From GCA-002697625 sp002697625 (lineage in GTDB: Bacteria; Bacteroidota; Bacteroidia; Flavobacteriales; BACL11): a stretch of 64,000 nucleotides of DNA. Below are positions 17,248-26,011 of the stretch, in pieces. The stretch spans positions 30,682 through 94,681 of the forward strand of contig CAXFOB010000016.1 of NCBI GenBank assembly GCA_964004625.1, given 5' to 3'. A program made the translations under genes and the position numbers. The notes under the pieces are model-generated. The model made no database searches, was not told the DNA's origin, and saw nothing but the letters and a program-made list of their open reading frames with translations. How positions within the stretch are numbered: the first letter of the stretch is position 1; the number at the start of each line of letters is the position of its first letter.

Positions 17248-19017
17248 TCACATCTGATTAGGAACCTCTACTCCTAATAAGTTCATAGAATCTTTTATTA
17301 TAAGGGCTACCTTCTCAGAAAGAGCTACTCTAAAATTTTTCAATTCGTCATTTTCCTCACCCAAAATAGTGATGTTTTGGTAAAAAGAATTATAACCTTT
17401 CACCAAATCATAGATATAGTTTGCAATAAGTGCAGGACTATAATTTGTAGCCGCCTCCTGAATTACAGATGGAAAATCTAAAATTTGTTTTATCAAATTT
17501 TGTTCTTCCTTCTTTATATTCACAAACTTAATATCCGAGATCTCTGAATTGTATTTTGAAACAAGCGACTGAATTCTAGCAAAAGTATATTGTATAAATG
17601 GTCCTGTATGTCCGTTAAAATCAATTGATTCTTTTGGGTCGAACATCATTTTTTTTCTTGGATCTACTTTCAGTATGAAATATTTTAAAGCGCCTAATCC
17701 TATCATTTCATACAAATCATCCGCTGCTTTATCAGACAATCCATCTAACTTTCCTAAATCTTTTGCTATAGATTTTGAAGTTTGAACCATGTCTTCCATT
17801 AAGTCATCTGCATCTACCACAGTTCCCTCTCTAGACTTCATTTTTCCTGTAGGTAAATCTACCATACCATAAGAAAGATGATAACAATTTTTCGCCCAAT
17901 CATATCCCAACTTATCCAATATTAAGAATAATACTTTAAAATGATAATCTTGCTCGTTCCCTACGGTATAAGCCATGTTAGAAAAACTGAAATCCTCTTG
18001 TCTTTGGATGGCAGTGCCTATATCCTGAGTCATATAAACTGCAGTTCCATCTGAACGTAAAATAATTTTCTCATCTAGTCCTTCATCTGACAAATCAATC
18101 CATACGGAACCATCTTCTTTTTTATAAAAAACTCCTTTATCTAATCCAATTTCAACTACTTTTTTACCCAATAAATAAGTGTCGCTCTCGTAATAATTTT
18201 TATCAAAATCAACTCCTAATCTTTTATGAGTCACTTCAAATCCATCATACACCCACTGATTCATCTTTTTCCAAAGAGCGACCGTTTCTTCATCCTTTGA
18301 TTCCCACTTTCTGAGCATTTCCTGAGCTTGTATAAAAATAGGAGCTTCTTTCTCTGCTTGTTTTTCTTCCATCCCTGAAGAAATTAATTCTGAAATCTCT
18401 TTTTTATAGTATTTGTCAAATTCTACATAATACTTACCTACTAAGTGATCTCCTTTAATTCCTGAAGTTTCTGGAGTTTCTCCATTGCCATATTTTTTCC
18501 ATGCAATCATAGATTTGCAGATATGTATTCCCCTATCATTAATGATCTGAACTTTCTTTACATTTTTTCCTGAAGCTTTTAAAATTTCAGAAACTGAATA
18601 ACCTAAAAGATTGTTTCGAATATGACCTAAATGAAGAGGTTTATTTGTATTAGGTGAACAATATTCCACTAAATAAGTAGGGTCATCTTTTTTTGCTTCT
18701 TGGATTCCGAATTCTTCTGTATTGTATGCTATTTTAAATTGATTAAACCAAAATTCAGAAGATATACTTAAGTTTAAAAAACCTTTCACCACATTAAAAC
18801 TACAAACCTCTTTTACTCCTTCTTTTAAAAAGTGTCCAATCTCCTGAGCAGTTTGTTCTGGTCCTTTTTTTGACACTCTTAATAGGGGGAACACAACTAA
18901 AGTAACATCCCCATCAAACTCTTTTCTGGTTTTCTGAAACTGAATATTTTGATTTTTTGCAGAATATAATTCTAGTAAACACGTCTCAATTTCTATATGT
19001 AATATTTGTTCTATCAT
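17248..19017 (-). CDS. argS: Arginine--tRNA ligase
   Basis: Charges tRNA-Arg. 589 residues, a class Ia synthetase. The HIGH motif is HLGHIRNN (in NKPLHLGHIRNNLLG) and the KMSKS region is degenerate as usual for ArgRS (KMKSREGT). The N-terminal Add-1 domain and C-terminal DALR anticodon-binding domain are present. The ATG at 19015-19017 is preferred to the longer frame, which would run through the C-terminal codons of the upstream gene. It shares one base with the stop of that gene, so argS is translated from the arginine/citrulline operon message. Confidence 0.96.
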   Translation of the reverse strand: MIEQILHIEIETCLLELYSAKNQNIQFQKTRKEFDGDVTLVVFPLLRVSKKGPEQTAQEIGHFLKEGVKEVCSFNVVKGFLNLSISSEFWFNQFKIAYNTEEFGIQEAKKDDPTYLVEYCSPNTNKPLHLGHIRNNLLGYSVSEILKASGKNVKKVQIINDRGIHICKSMIAWKKYGNGETPETSGIKGDHLVGKYYVEFDKYYKKEISELISSGMEEKQAEKEAPIFIQAQEMLRKWESKDEETVALWKKMNQWVYDGFEVTHKRLGVDFDKNYYESDTYLLGKKVVEIGLDKGVFYKKEDGSVWIDLSDEGLDEKIILRSDGTAVYMTQDIGTAIQRQEDFSFSNMAYTVGNEQDYHFKVLFLILDKLGYDWAKNCYHLSYGMVDLPTGKMKSREGTVVDADDLMEDMVQTSKSIAKDLGKLDGLSDKAADDLYEMIGLGALKYFILKVDPRKKMMFDPKESIDFNGHTGPFIQYTFARIQSLVSKYNSEISDIKFVNIKKEEQNLIKQILDFPSVIQEAATNYSPALIANYIYDLVKGYNSFYQNITILGEENDELKNFRVALSEKVALIIKDSMNLLGVEVPNQM

Positions 19018-19952
19018 TATATTTCTTTTGGTAAAAACACCTCCGCCATCATACATCTTGCACTTCCACCACCACAAGCTTCTATTGTATCCAAAGAACT
19101 TGATATGATAGGATTATACTTCTCAATTTTTGTTATCTGATCTTCGGTTAAACTGTTGTAAGCAGAAGTAGACATTACTAAATATTTCTCATCTCCCATT
19201 AATTGTAGCATGTTTCCTGCAAATCTATGTTTTTGCTCTTCTGATATTTCTATCACTTCTTTGCGAGTAACTTCTAATGAACTTCTTAGCCATTTTCTTT
19301 CTTCTTTATCATCTACAGTATCCAAACAAACGACAGCATATTTATCTGCAACACAAATCATTACATTAGTATGATAAATCTCCATTCGTTCTCCATCTAC
19401 ATCCTGAGTTGCCGTAAAACAAACTGGAGTATAGTCAAACACATCACACCATTGTAATACAGCTTGTTCGTCCGTTCTTACTGAAATTGCAGCATAACAT
19501 ATCCTATTCTCTCTATCTAAAACCATGCTTCCTGTACCCTCTAAAAACTTATCATGATCCTCAAACTCTGTAAAATCTTTAATGTAATTTATTTTAAAAT
19601 TATAATCATCAACTAAAACATCTAAAATATCTTCTCGTCTTTCATCTCTTCTGTTGTCTGCATACATAGGATATAAAGCAATATTTCCACTTTCATGAAA
19701 AGAAACCCAATTGTTTGGGAAAATAGAATCAGGAGTATCTGGATTTAAAGTATCTTTTACAACAATTACATTAATTCTTTTTTCTCTTAACACATCTACA
19801 AAAGTATTAAACTCAGATAAAGCTTTCTTCTGAGTTTGGTCTGGAGATAAACCATCTAAAACTTGCTGATAATAATTGTTTACAGATGTTTGCTCGTTAT
19901 ACCTAAAAGCAACAGGCTCCATCATTAAAATTGTATCCGTTATCTGTTTCAT
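19017..19952 (-). CDS. ctlX: Citrulline-utilisation hydrolase-like protein (CtlX family, amidinotransferase fold)
   Basis: 311 residues. It has the guanidino-modifying pentein fold: EGTGSMV (acidic substrate residues), YHTNVMICV with the catalytic histidine and GGGSARCMMAEVFLP with the catalytic cysteine near the C-terminus. This C-terminal motif and overall pattern match CtlX, which hydrolyses citrulline to ornithine. ATG at 19950-19952 was chosen because the longer frame starts within the preceding gene. It overlaps that gene by four bases and argS by one. Related arginine-hydrolysing members exist, so citrulline as substrate is likely but not proven. Confidence 0.8.
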   Translation of the reverse strand: MKQITDTILMMEPVAFRYNEQTSVNNYYQQVLDGLSPDQTQKKALSEFNTFVDVLREKRINVIVVKDTLNPDTPDSIFPNNWVSFHESGNIALYPMYADNRRDERREDILDVLVDDYNFKINYIKDFTEFEDHDKFLEGTGSMVLDRENRICYAAISVRTDEQAVLQWCDVFDYTPVCFTATQDVDGERMEIYHTNVMICVADKYAVVCLDTVDDKEERKWLRSSLEVTRKEVIEISEEQKHRFAGNMLQLMGDEKYLVMSTSAYNSLTEDQITKIEKYNPIISSSLDTIEACGGGSARCMMAEVFLPKEI

Positions 19953-20863
19953 TTTCTTTGTAATGGCATGGTAGAACATCTTAATAATCCTTCCATTTTT
20001 GCAATTTCAGAATAGTTAATTTCTTCTACAATAAATCCTTTGTTCCTTAACTCATTATTTAATCTTGTAAATCCTTTTTCTGAAACAATAACTTTTTCTG
20101 AAACAGAAAATACATTGGAGTTCATATTATACATTTCCTCTTTTGTTATAAAAATAATGTTTTCCTCCGAGAACAAATTTACTAAAAAATCTACATCTTG
20201 TGGATTTTTAAATCCTCCCTTGTAGAGTATTGCGGTATCTATTCCTATTGGTTGGAAACAACAATCAAGATGAAGAGCATTTTCCTTAGCATCAAAATCT
20301 GATTTATTTAACTCGAATGCTTTCACCTCTTTATTTGGAAATTGTTGTTTTATAAAATTCACACCTTCTACATTTGTTCTAGAAACCTTATAAGAATTAA
20401 AATCTTCTTTTTCGGAGTATCCTATAAAAATGTAATTATTCCAAAGCACAACATCCCCTCCTTCTGCTCTTGCATCTTTTGGCATTTTCAAAATATTATT
20501 ATCAGGAATCTTTTCTATAATAGATGAAATAGCATGAATTTCTTCTATTCTATCTTCTATAATATTAGGCACGATAAGTTTCTCTCCGATTACAAAGGAA
20601 ATGTCTCTAGTAAAAACTTGATTCAAGTTATAAATATTTTGTGGCCTTAACACCTCTACATTATACTTTTTCAAAACGTCTAAAAATTCATTCATCTCAG
20701 TAGTTACATCATACTGAGAAGGAAATTCGCCTGATAAAACATGTTCTTTTGATTTAGGATCATAACAATCTTCTAACTTTGGGCATCCTCCAAAATTATC
20801 TGGAAGACCTAAAATAACAAGTTGTAACTCAGATGTTTCATTATGTATATTGGGTTTTATCAT
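19949..20863 (-). CDS. Arginine deiminase/DDAH-type amidinotransferase-fold enzyme
   Basis: 304 residues of the same pentein superfamily as the next gene. Visible are FTRDISFVIG, AEGGDVVLWNN, HLDCCFQPIG (catalytic His) and a C-terminal GLLRCSTMPLQR (catalytic Cys). This set fits arginine deiminase or dimethylarginine dimethylaminohydrolase-type hydrolases and also glycine amidinotransferase relatives. Next to a CtlX-like gene, release of citrulline from arginine or a methylarginine is the likeliest role, by inference. ATG at 20861-20863 is preferred to TTG 20875, which lies inside the -7 box. Confidence 0.78.
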   Translation of the reverse strand: MIKPNIHNETSELQLVILGLPDNFGGCPKLEDCYDPKSKEHVLSGEFPSQYDVTTEMNEFLDVLKKYNVEVLRPQNIYNLNQVFTRDISFVIGEKLIVPNIIEDRIEEIHAISSIIEKIPDNNILKMPKDARAEGGDVVLWNNYIFIGYSEKEDFNSYKVSRTNVEGVNFIKQQFPNKEVKAFELNKSDFDAKENALHLDCCFQPIGIDTAILYKGGFKNPQDVDFLVNLFSEENIIFITKEEMYNMNSNVFSVSEKVIVSEKGFTRLNNELRNKGFIVEEINYSEIAKMEGLLRCSTMPLQRK

Positions 20864-20872
20864 AATCGTTTG

Positions 20873-20880
20873 CAAACTTA
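20873..20880 (-). promoter_or_regulatory. -7 box (TAAGTTTG) of the amidinotransferase-ctlX-argS operon
   Basis: Read on the minus strand, TAAGTTTG matches TAnnTTTG and ends nine bases before the ATG at 20863, implying a leader of only a few bases. Confidence 0.55.
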
Positions 20881-21006
20881 AGTATTAGTATTGTTTCTGA
20901 CTACTTTATTTATTGTCTTTTTACACATAAATATCACATCCGATTTATTAACAAATTAGAGCTAATATGTATAGTGAAAAACAAGATATTATAAAAATAG
21001 TCTTTG

Positions 21007-21014
21007 TACTTTTG
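21007..21014 (+). promoter_or_regulatory. -7 box (TACTTTTG) of ftsK
   Basis: TACTTTTG matches TAnnTTTG and ends eight bases before ATG 21023. The 20881-21006 stretch between the two divergent promoters is AT-rich, with no other feature seen. Confidence 0.55.
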
Positions 21015-21022
21015 ATGAGAAT

Positions 21023-23407
21023 ATGATAAAGAAAAAAACAAGTAAATCAAATAGGGGAAAATCTAAAAGATGGGGAAAATTCTTGGAATTCTTTAAGAAC
21101 GAAAACAATCAAAAGATAATTGGATTTATCTTTATTCTGTTCTCTTTGTATTTTTTCATATCCTTTACCTCTTCTTTCTTTCAGTGGAAAGAAGATTTCT
21201 CTATAGTAAAAAACAACTCTTGGTTTAATTTATTAACAGATTCGGAGATAATCGTAAGTAATGCTTTAGGGAAAATTGGAGCTGTATTCTCCTATCTGTT
21301 TATATATGTTTGTTTCGGAATATCCGCATATTTCATTCCTGTATTTTTAATGTTCTCAGGACTACAACTTTTAGGATATCATCTTATGTCTTTAAAAAAA
21401 TATATCCGACAAAGTATTTGGGGGCTTATTTGGATTCCTGTTTTTATATACCATTGTTTTGGGTCTCAAATTTTCGCAGGAGGTATTGGTATAAGTAGTA
21501 CAGAGTTTATTGTATCTTTATTAGGAAGTATAGGAACAAGTTTGTTATTACTTACAACTTTTTTAATGTTTATTACTCTCAAATTTAATATCACAACTGA
21601 AAAAATCATAGAGTTCTTTAACAACTTAAGGAGACAAGAGGAGGAACTGAGTATTTATGAAGTTGAAGACGTTGGAGAAATCACCATCAATAAAAGTACT
21701 GAAACAGAAAGAAAAAACAATGAAGAACTAAAAGTAAAAGAAGCTGTTTTACCTAATAACACTGAAAAGGATACTGCTAAAATTTCAGAAAAATGGAAAG
21801 GAAAAGAAAATGACCTAGATATAAAAATAGTAGAATCAGAAGATGAGGAAGAGTTAGGTCAAGCAGAAATACAGGAAAAGTTAAAAGAACTTGGAGATTA
21901 CGACCCGACTCTTGATTTATCATCTTATAAATTTCCGAAAATAAATTTATTAAACGATTACGGAAGTGGAGAAATAAACATAGATAAAGAAGAATTAGAA
22001 GCAAATAAACAAAAAATTGTAGACACGCTTGGAAACTACAAAATAGGTATTTCATCTATTTCTGCTACTATTGGACCTACTATTACTTTATACGAAATAG
22101 TACCAGAAGCTGGTGTTAAGATTTCTAAAATTAAAAATCTAGAAGATGACATAGCTCTAAGCTTATCAGCAGTAGGGATTCGGATTATAGCTCCTATTCC
22201 AGGTAGAGGAACAATTGGTATTGAAGTACCGAACGCTAAAGCTACTACAGTATCTATGAGTACAATACTAAAATCAGAAAAGTTTCAGAACAGTAAAATG
22301 GACCTACCTATAGCATTTGGTAAAACCATATCCAATGAAACATTTGTAGTTGACTTGGCTAAAATGCCACACTTACTAATGGCAGGAGCAACAGGACAAG
22401 GTAAATCTGTAGGATTAAATGCAATCCTCACCTCTCTTTTATATACGAAACATCCTAGTCAGGTGAAATTTGTTTTGGTAGACCCTAAAAAAGTAGAGCT
22501 TACTCTTTTCAATAAAATAGAAAGACACTTTTTAGCAAAACTTCCAGATACTGAGGAAGCAATAATTACTGATACTAAAAAGGTAGTTAACACAGTCAAT
22601 TCTCTTTGTATAGAGATGGACCAAAGGTACGAACTACTAAAAAATGCAATGTGTAGAAACCTTAAGGAATACAATGAGAAATTTATTGCTAGAAAATTAA
22701 ATCCGAATGAAGGTCATAGATATTTACCATATATTGTACTAGTCATTGACGAATTTGCCGATCTTATTATGACGGCAGGTAAAGAAATTGAAACTCCTAT
22801 AGCAAGATTAGCTCAACTTGCAAGAGCAATTGGTATACATTTAATTGTTGCAACACAACGACCTTCTGTAAATGTTATTACCGGAATAATAAAAGCAAAT
22901 TTCCCAGCCAGAGCAGCATTTAGAGTAACATCTAGAATTGACTCCCGAACAATATTAGATACAGGAGGAGCCGACCAACTTATTGGGAAGGGAGATATGC
23001 TTATCTCTACAGGAAATGAATTAGTTAGACTTCAATGCGCTTTTATAGACACTCCAGAAGTAGAAAAAATTTGTGATTTTATCGGAAGCCAAAGAGCTTA
23101 TCCTGAAGCTTATTTATTACCTGAATATATTGGAGACACAGAAGGAACAGGAAATGATGCAGATTTAGACAATAGAGATGCACTATTTGATGAGGCAGCT
23201 CGTTTAGTAGTCAGTCAACAAACAGGTAGCACCTCTAACATACAAAGAAGAATGAAGATTGGATACAACAGAGCTGGAAGAATAATTGATGAGTTAGAAG
23301 CAGCGGGTATTGTTGGGCCGTTTGAAGGGAGTAAAGCAAGACAAGTTCTTATTAAAAACGAAATAGAATTAGAAGAACTCTTAAATAATCTGAATAAAAA
23401 TGAATAA
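21023..23407 (+). CDS. ftsK: DNA translocase FtsK/SpoIIIE
   Basis: Moves chromosomal DNA through the division septum and helps resolve dimers. 794 residues. Four membrane segments (about residues 30-185) are followed by a short charged linker, much shorter than in E. coli, then the RecA-like motor: Walker A GATGQGKS near residue 456, Walker B YIVLVIDEFADLIM, and ATQRPSVNVITG. The C-terminal gamma winged helix (SNIQRRMKIGYNRAGRIIDELEAAG) reads the orienting DNA sequences. It overlaps lolA by eight bases, so the two are one operon. Confidence 0.96.
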   Translation: MIKKKTSKSNRGKSKRWGKFLEFFKNENNQKIIGFIFILFSLYFFISFTSSFFQWKEDFSIVKNNSWFNLLTDSEIIVSNALGKIGAVFSYLFIYVCFGISAYFIPVFLMFSGLQLLGYHLMSLKKYIRQSIWGLIWIPVFIYHCFGSQIFAGGIGISSTEFIVSLLGSIGTSLLLLTTFLMFITLKFNITTEKIIEFFNNLRRQEEELSIYEVEDVGEITINKSTETERKNNEELKVKEAVLPNNTEKDTAKISEKWKGKENDLDIKIVESEDEEELGQAEIQEKLKELGDYDPTLDLSSYKFPKINLLNDYGSGEINIDKEELEANKQKIVDTLGNYKIGISSISATIGPTITLYEIVPEAGVKISKIKNLEDDIALSLSAVGIRIIAPIPGRGTIGIEVPNAKATTVSMSTILKSEKFQNSKMDLPIAFGKTISNETFVVDLAKMPHLLMAGATGQGKSVGLNAILTSLLYTKHPSQVKFVLVDPKKVELTLFNKIERHFLAKLPDTEEAIITDTKKVVNTVNSLCIEMDQRYELLKNAMCRNLKEYNEKFIARKLNPNEGHRYLPYIVLVIDEFADLIMTAGKEIETPIARLAQLARAIGIHLIVATQRPSVNVITGIIKANFPARAAFRVTSRIDSRTILDTGGADQLIGKGDMLISTGNELVRLQCAFIDTPEVEKICDFIGSQRAYPEAYLLPEYIGDTEGTGNDADLDNRDALFDEAARLVVSQQTGSTSNIQRRMKIGYNRAGRIIDELEAAGIVGPFEGSKARQVLIKNEIELEELLNNLNKNE

Positions 23408-24038
23408 AATATCTGTAATATTCTTATCTCTTGTTTTATCTGTTAATTTATCATTTTCTCAAGAGGAACTTGCAAAACAGATATTAGATGAACTTTCTGA
23501 AAAAGGAAATTCGTATAAAGATATCACAGCAGAATTCTCCTTTAATTTCAATAATAATTTACAAGGTATAGATGAAAATTCTGAAGGCAAGATATGGATA
23601 AAAGAAGATATGTATAAATTAAATATGGCTTCTGACCTATCTATAATTAACAATGGAGAAACCTTATGGTATTTTATGAAAGATGTTCCAGAAGTGCAGA
23701 TAATGGAAAGCAACCCGGAAGATGAGATGAATCCTTCAAAAATATTTACCATCTACGAAAGAGGGTATAAATTTCAATATAAAGGTAATAGTTCTGAAAA
23801 AGGGAAAAATTTACACATTATTAATTTATATCCAGAAACAAGTAAAGCTATCAGTAAAGTAGTTTTGTATGTAGATTCTGAGAAAATAGAAATCTATAAA
23901 ATACAATTAAATGACAAAGATGGAGGTGTTAGTAGTTACATTATCAATAGTTTTATAACAAATAATAAGGTTCCAGAATCTACGTTTAACTTCCGAAAGA
24001 AAGATCACCCAGGTGTAGAGGTTATTGATTTAAGGTAA
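23400..24038 (+). CDS. lolA: Outer-membrane lipoprotein carrier LolA-like protein
   Basis: The periplasmic chaperone that ferries lipoproteins from the inner to the outer membrane. 212 residues with a cleavable signal peptide (residues 1-20, ending LSFSQ). The half-barrel pattern is recognisable: FSFNFNN, GKIWIKEDMYKLN, NNGETLWYFMKDVPEVQIME and a C-terminal TFNFRKKDHPGVEVIDLR. Co-transcription with ftsK is common in Flavobacteriia. Several lipoproteins are encoded in this window (24098, 38885, 49213, 50708) and would be its clients. Confidence 0.88.
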   Translation: MNKISVIFLSLVLSVNLSFSQEELAKQILDELSEKGNSYKDITAEFSFNFNNNLQGIDENSEGKIWIKEDMYKLNMASDLSIINNGETLWYFMKDVPEVQIMESNPEDEMNPSKIFTIYERGYKFQYKGNSSEKGKNLHIINLYPETSKAISKVVLYVDSEKIEIYKIQLNDKDGGVSSYIINSFITNNKVPESTFNFRKKDHPGVEVIDLR

Positions 24039-24097
24039 ATTACAATAACATATTATAAACATTCGTTTAACATAGTTAATCAAATATTTTATTATCT

Positions 24098-24724
24098 ATG
24101 AAAACTTTAGTAAAAACTTTAACACTTTTAACATTCCTTAGTAATTGTACAACTGAAGGGAAGGAAACTCAAAACACCAGAATAAACATAAAAGAGGAAG
24201 TGGTTTTTACTCCTGAAAACTTTGCAGACAGTCTTAGTGTGGCTTCTATCAAACTCACTGAAACAAGGGTTGTTTACACTCCCAATTATGTAGGAATAGA
24301 TTATCCTATGGGAGATGTACCAGTAAATACTGGTGTTTGTACAGATGTAATTATAAGAGCATATAGGGCCATGGGAATTGACCTACAGAAAGAACTTCAT
24401 GAAGATATAAAAAACTTTCCTAATAGATATCCAAACATTGATAGAGCAGATCATAATATTGATCATAGAAGAGTTCCTAATCTTTCCAAATTTTTTACAG
24501 AATATGGAGAAGTTTTAGATGTATCTAATAACACAAACAACTACAAAGCGGGAGATATTATATATTGGAAATTAGGTGGAACCACAGACCATATTGGAAT
24601 TGTAACCCACCTTAAAAATAAAAACGGGACACCTCTTATAGTTCATAATATTTGCTGTGGACAAAATCTAGAAGACTGTCTTTTTGACTACCCTATCTAC
24701 AAACATTTTAGGTTTAGAAAGTGA
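24098..24724 (+). CDS. DUF1287 family lipoprotein (amidase-fold)
   Basis: 208 residues. The N-terminus is hydrophobic and ends in a lipobox-like LSNC (cysteine near residue 17), so it is probably a lipoprotein. The body carries the DUF1287 pattern: YPMGDVPVNTGVCTDVIIRAYRAMG with a candidate catalytic cysteine, DHNIDHRRVPNL, GDIIYWKLGG and DHIGIVTH with a candidate catalytic histidine. This Cys-His arrangement is like NlpC/P60 and CHAP amidases, so a cell-wall role is possible; no activity is known to me. It is convergent with the surface-protein operon, with stops back to back. Confidence 0.85.
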   Translation: MKTLVKTLTLLTFLSNCTTEGKETQNTRINIKEEVVFTPENFADSLSVASIKLTETRVVYTPNYVGIDYPMGDVPVNTGVCTDVIIRAYRAMGIDLQKELHEDIKNFPNRYPNIDRADHNIDHRRVPNLSKFFTEYGEVLDVSNNTNNYKAGDIIYWKLGGTTDHIGIVTHLKNKNGTPLIVHNICCGQNLEDCLFDYPIYKHFRFRK

Positions 24725-26002
24725 TTATTTTATTAGCATAACATCACCTATTTTCTTGCGTGTTTCTCCTAATTCATCCTCAATAATAATAGCCCACGCA
24801 TACTTTCCAGCAATGGCATTCTCACCACTCCATCCATCTCCTACGTCATTAGTTTTAAATACTTCTTCTCCCCATCTATCATAAACCACAAAAGTATAAG
24901 ATTTGTATTTTGCCATTCGTAAACCTTTCGGTATAAATACTTCATTCTTTCCGTCTTTGTTTGGAGAAAAACTATTTGGAACATACAATAAGAAATCATA
25001 ATAAACCGTAATGGAATGAGAAATAGAATCCATACAATTATTAGTATCTAATACAGTTAGCATTACCTCATAAATTCCTGGATTTGAAAACACATGTATT
25101 GGGTTTTCTATAGTAGTATCTCTACCATCTCCAAAATCCCATAATAACGGAATTGCGTCTACAGATTTATTTGTAAATGTAATTTCCGGATTAAGAGTAG
25201 ATGCAGAATACGGATAATATTCAAACTCTGCTTTGGGTAGATGATAAATTTGTAAATTCTTGCTAATTGAATCCTCACATCCTGCATCCGATTGTACTAT
25301 TAAAGTAACATTATATAAATCTACCTCAGAATACAGATGAGAAACAGTAGGTCCTGCATTATAACTTCCGTCGCCTAAGTTCCAAATCCAACTTACTATA
25401 TTGCCTGTAGAAATAGTAGAAGCGTCTATTAAATTACTTTCACTCTTAAAACAGATTCCATCAATCCAAAAGTCTGGATTAGGTTTGGGATTAAAATATA
25501 CATCTATATTATTAGATATATTTTTGCATCCATTCGTATCAGATACTAACACAAAATAGTTTCCGCTAGTAAATACATCTATACTATCTGTATTAAGTCC
25601 ATTACTCCATATTAAAGATGTATACATTGAGTCGGAGATTAAGGTCATAGAATCTCCTTCACATAATGTGGTATTACCAAGAGAATAAACAAACGGGGTT
25701 GGTTTCGGATATACTTCCACTAAAATACTATCTTTTCCTGTACATAAATTAGCATCAGTTTCTAGAACATGGAGCCAAAACACACCTGGAGTGTTAAGGT
25801 CAATTAAGATGTGCTCTGTTCCATTTCCAGAAGTGATAGTTGCAATACTTTGTGTGCCAATAGTCCAATTATAAGTGGACCCAGTTGAAAAAGGAACAGC
25901 AAAATGTTGCGCAGTATCTCCTTCACAAAGGCGAATAATATTTTGTGCCGATAAGGAAGTCTGCAACAAGAAGAAAAATAATATGTATTGTAGTTTTTTC
26001 AA
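24725..26002 (-). CDS. Secreted PKD-domain protein with T9SS type B (gliding-motility) C-terminal domain
   Basis: 425 residues. Signal peptide 1-19; an N-terminal module beginning RLCEGDTAQ; an Ig-like segment (TTLCEGDSMTLIS...); two PKD domains each with WxxGDG-type cores (WNLGDGSYN, WDFGDGRDT); and a C-terminal type B sorting domain from YVPNSFSPNKDGKNE to GDVMLIK. It should cross the outer membrane by the type IX system and stay attached to the surface. The start is TTG 26002 (no ATG available), nine bases after the preceding gene's stop, so it is the last gene of a three-gene operon. Confidence 0.92.
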   Translation of the reverse strand: MKKLQYILFFFLLQTSLSAQNIIRLCEGDTAQHFAVPFSTGSTYNWTIGTQSIATITSGNGTEHILIDLNTPGVFWLHVLETDANLCTGKDSILVEVYPKPTPFVYSLGNTTLCEGDSMTLISDSMYTSLIWSNGLNTDSIDVFTSGNYFVLVSDTNGCKNISNNIDVYFNPKPNPDFWIDGICFKSESNLIDASTISTGNIVSWIWNLGDGSYNAGPTVSHLYSEVDLYNVTLIVQSDAGCEDSISKNLQIYHLPKAEFEYYPYSASTLNPEITFTNKSVDAIPLLWDFGDGRDTTIENPIHVFSNPGIYEVMLTVLDTNNCMDSISHSITVYYDFLLYVPNSFSPNKDGKNEVFIPKGLRMAKYKSYTFVVYDRWGEEVFKTNDVGDGWSGENAIAGKYAWAIIIEDELGETRKKIGDVMLIK

Positions 26003-26011
26003 TTCTTTATA

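Noticed and set aside
17248..19077. A longer argS start at 19077
   Set aside because: The extra codons run back over the conserved catalytic end of the upstream ctlX-like gene; the ATG at 19017 matches the argS family N-terminus.
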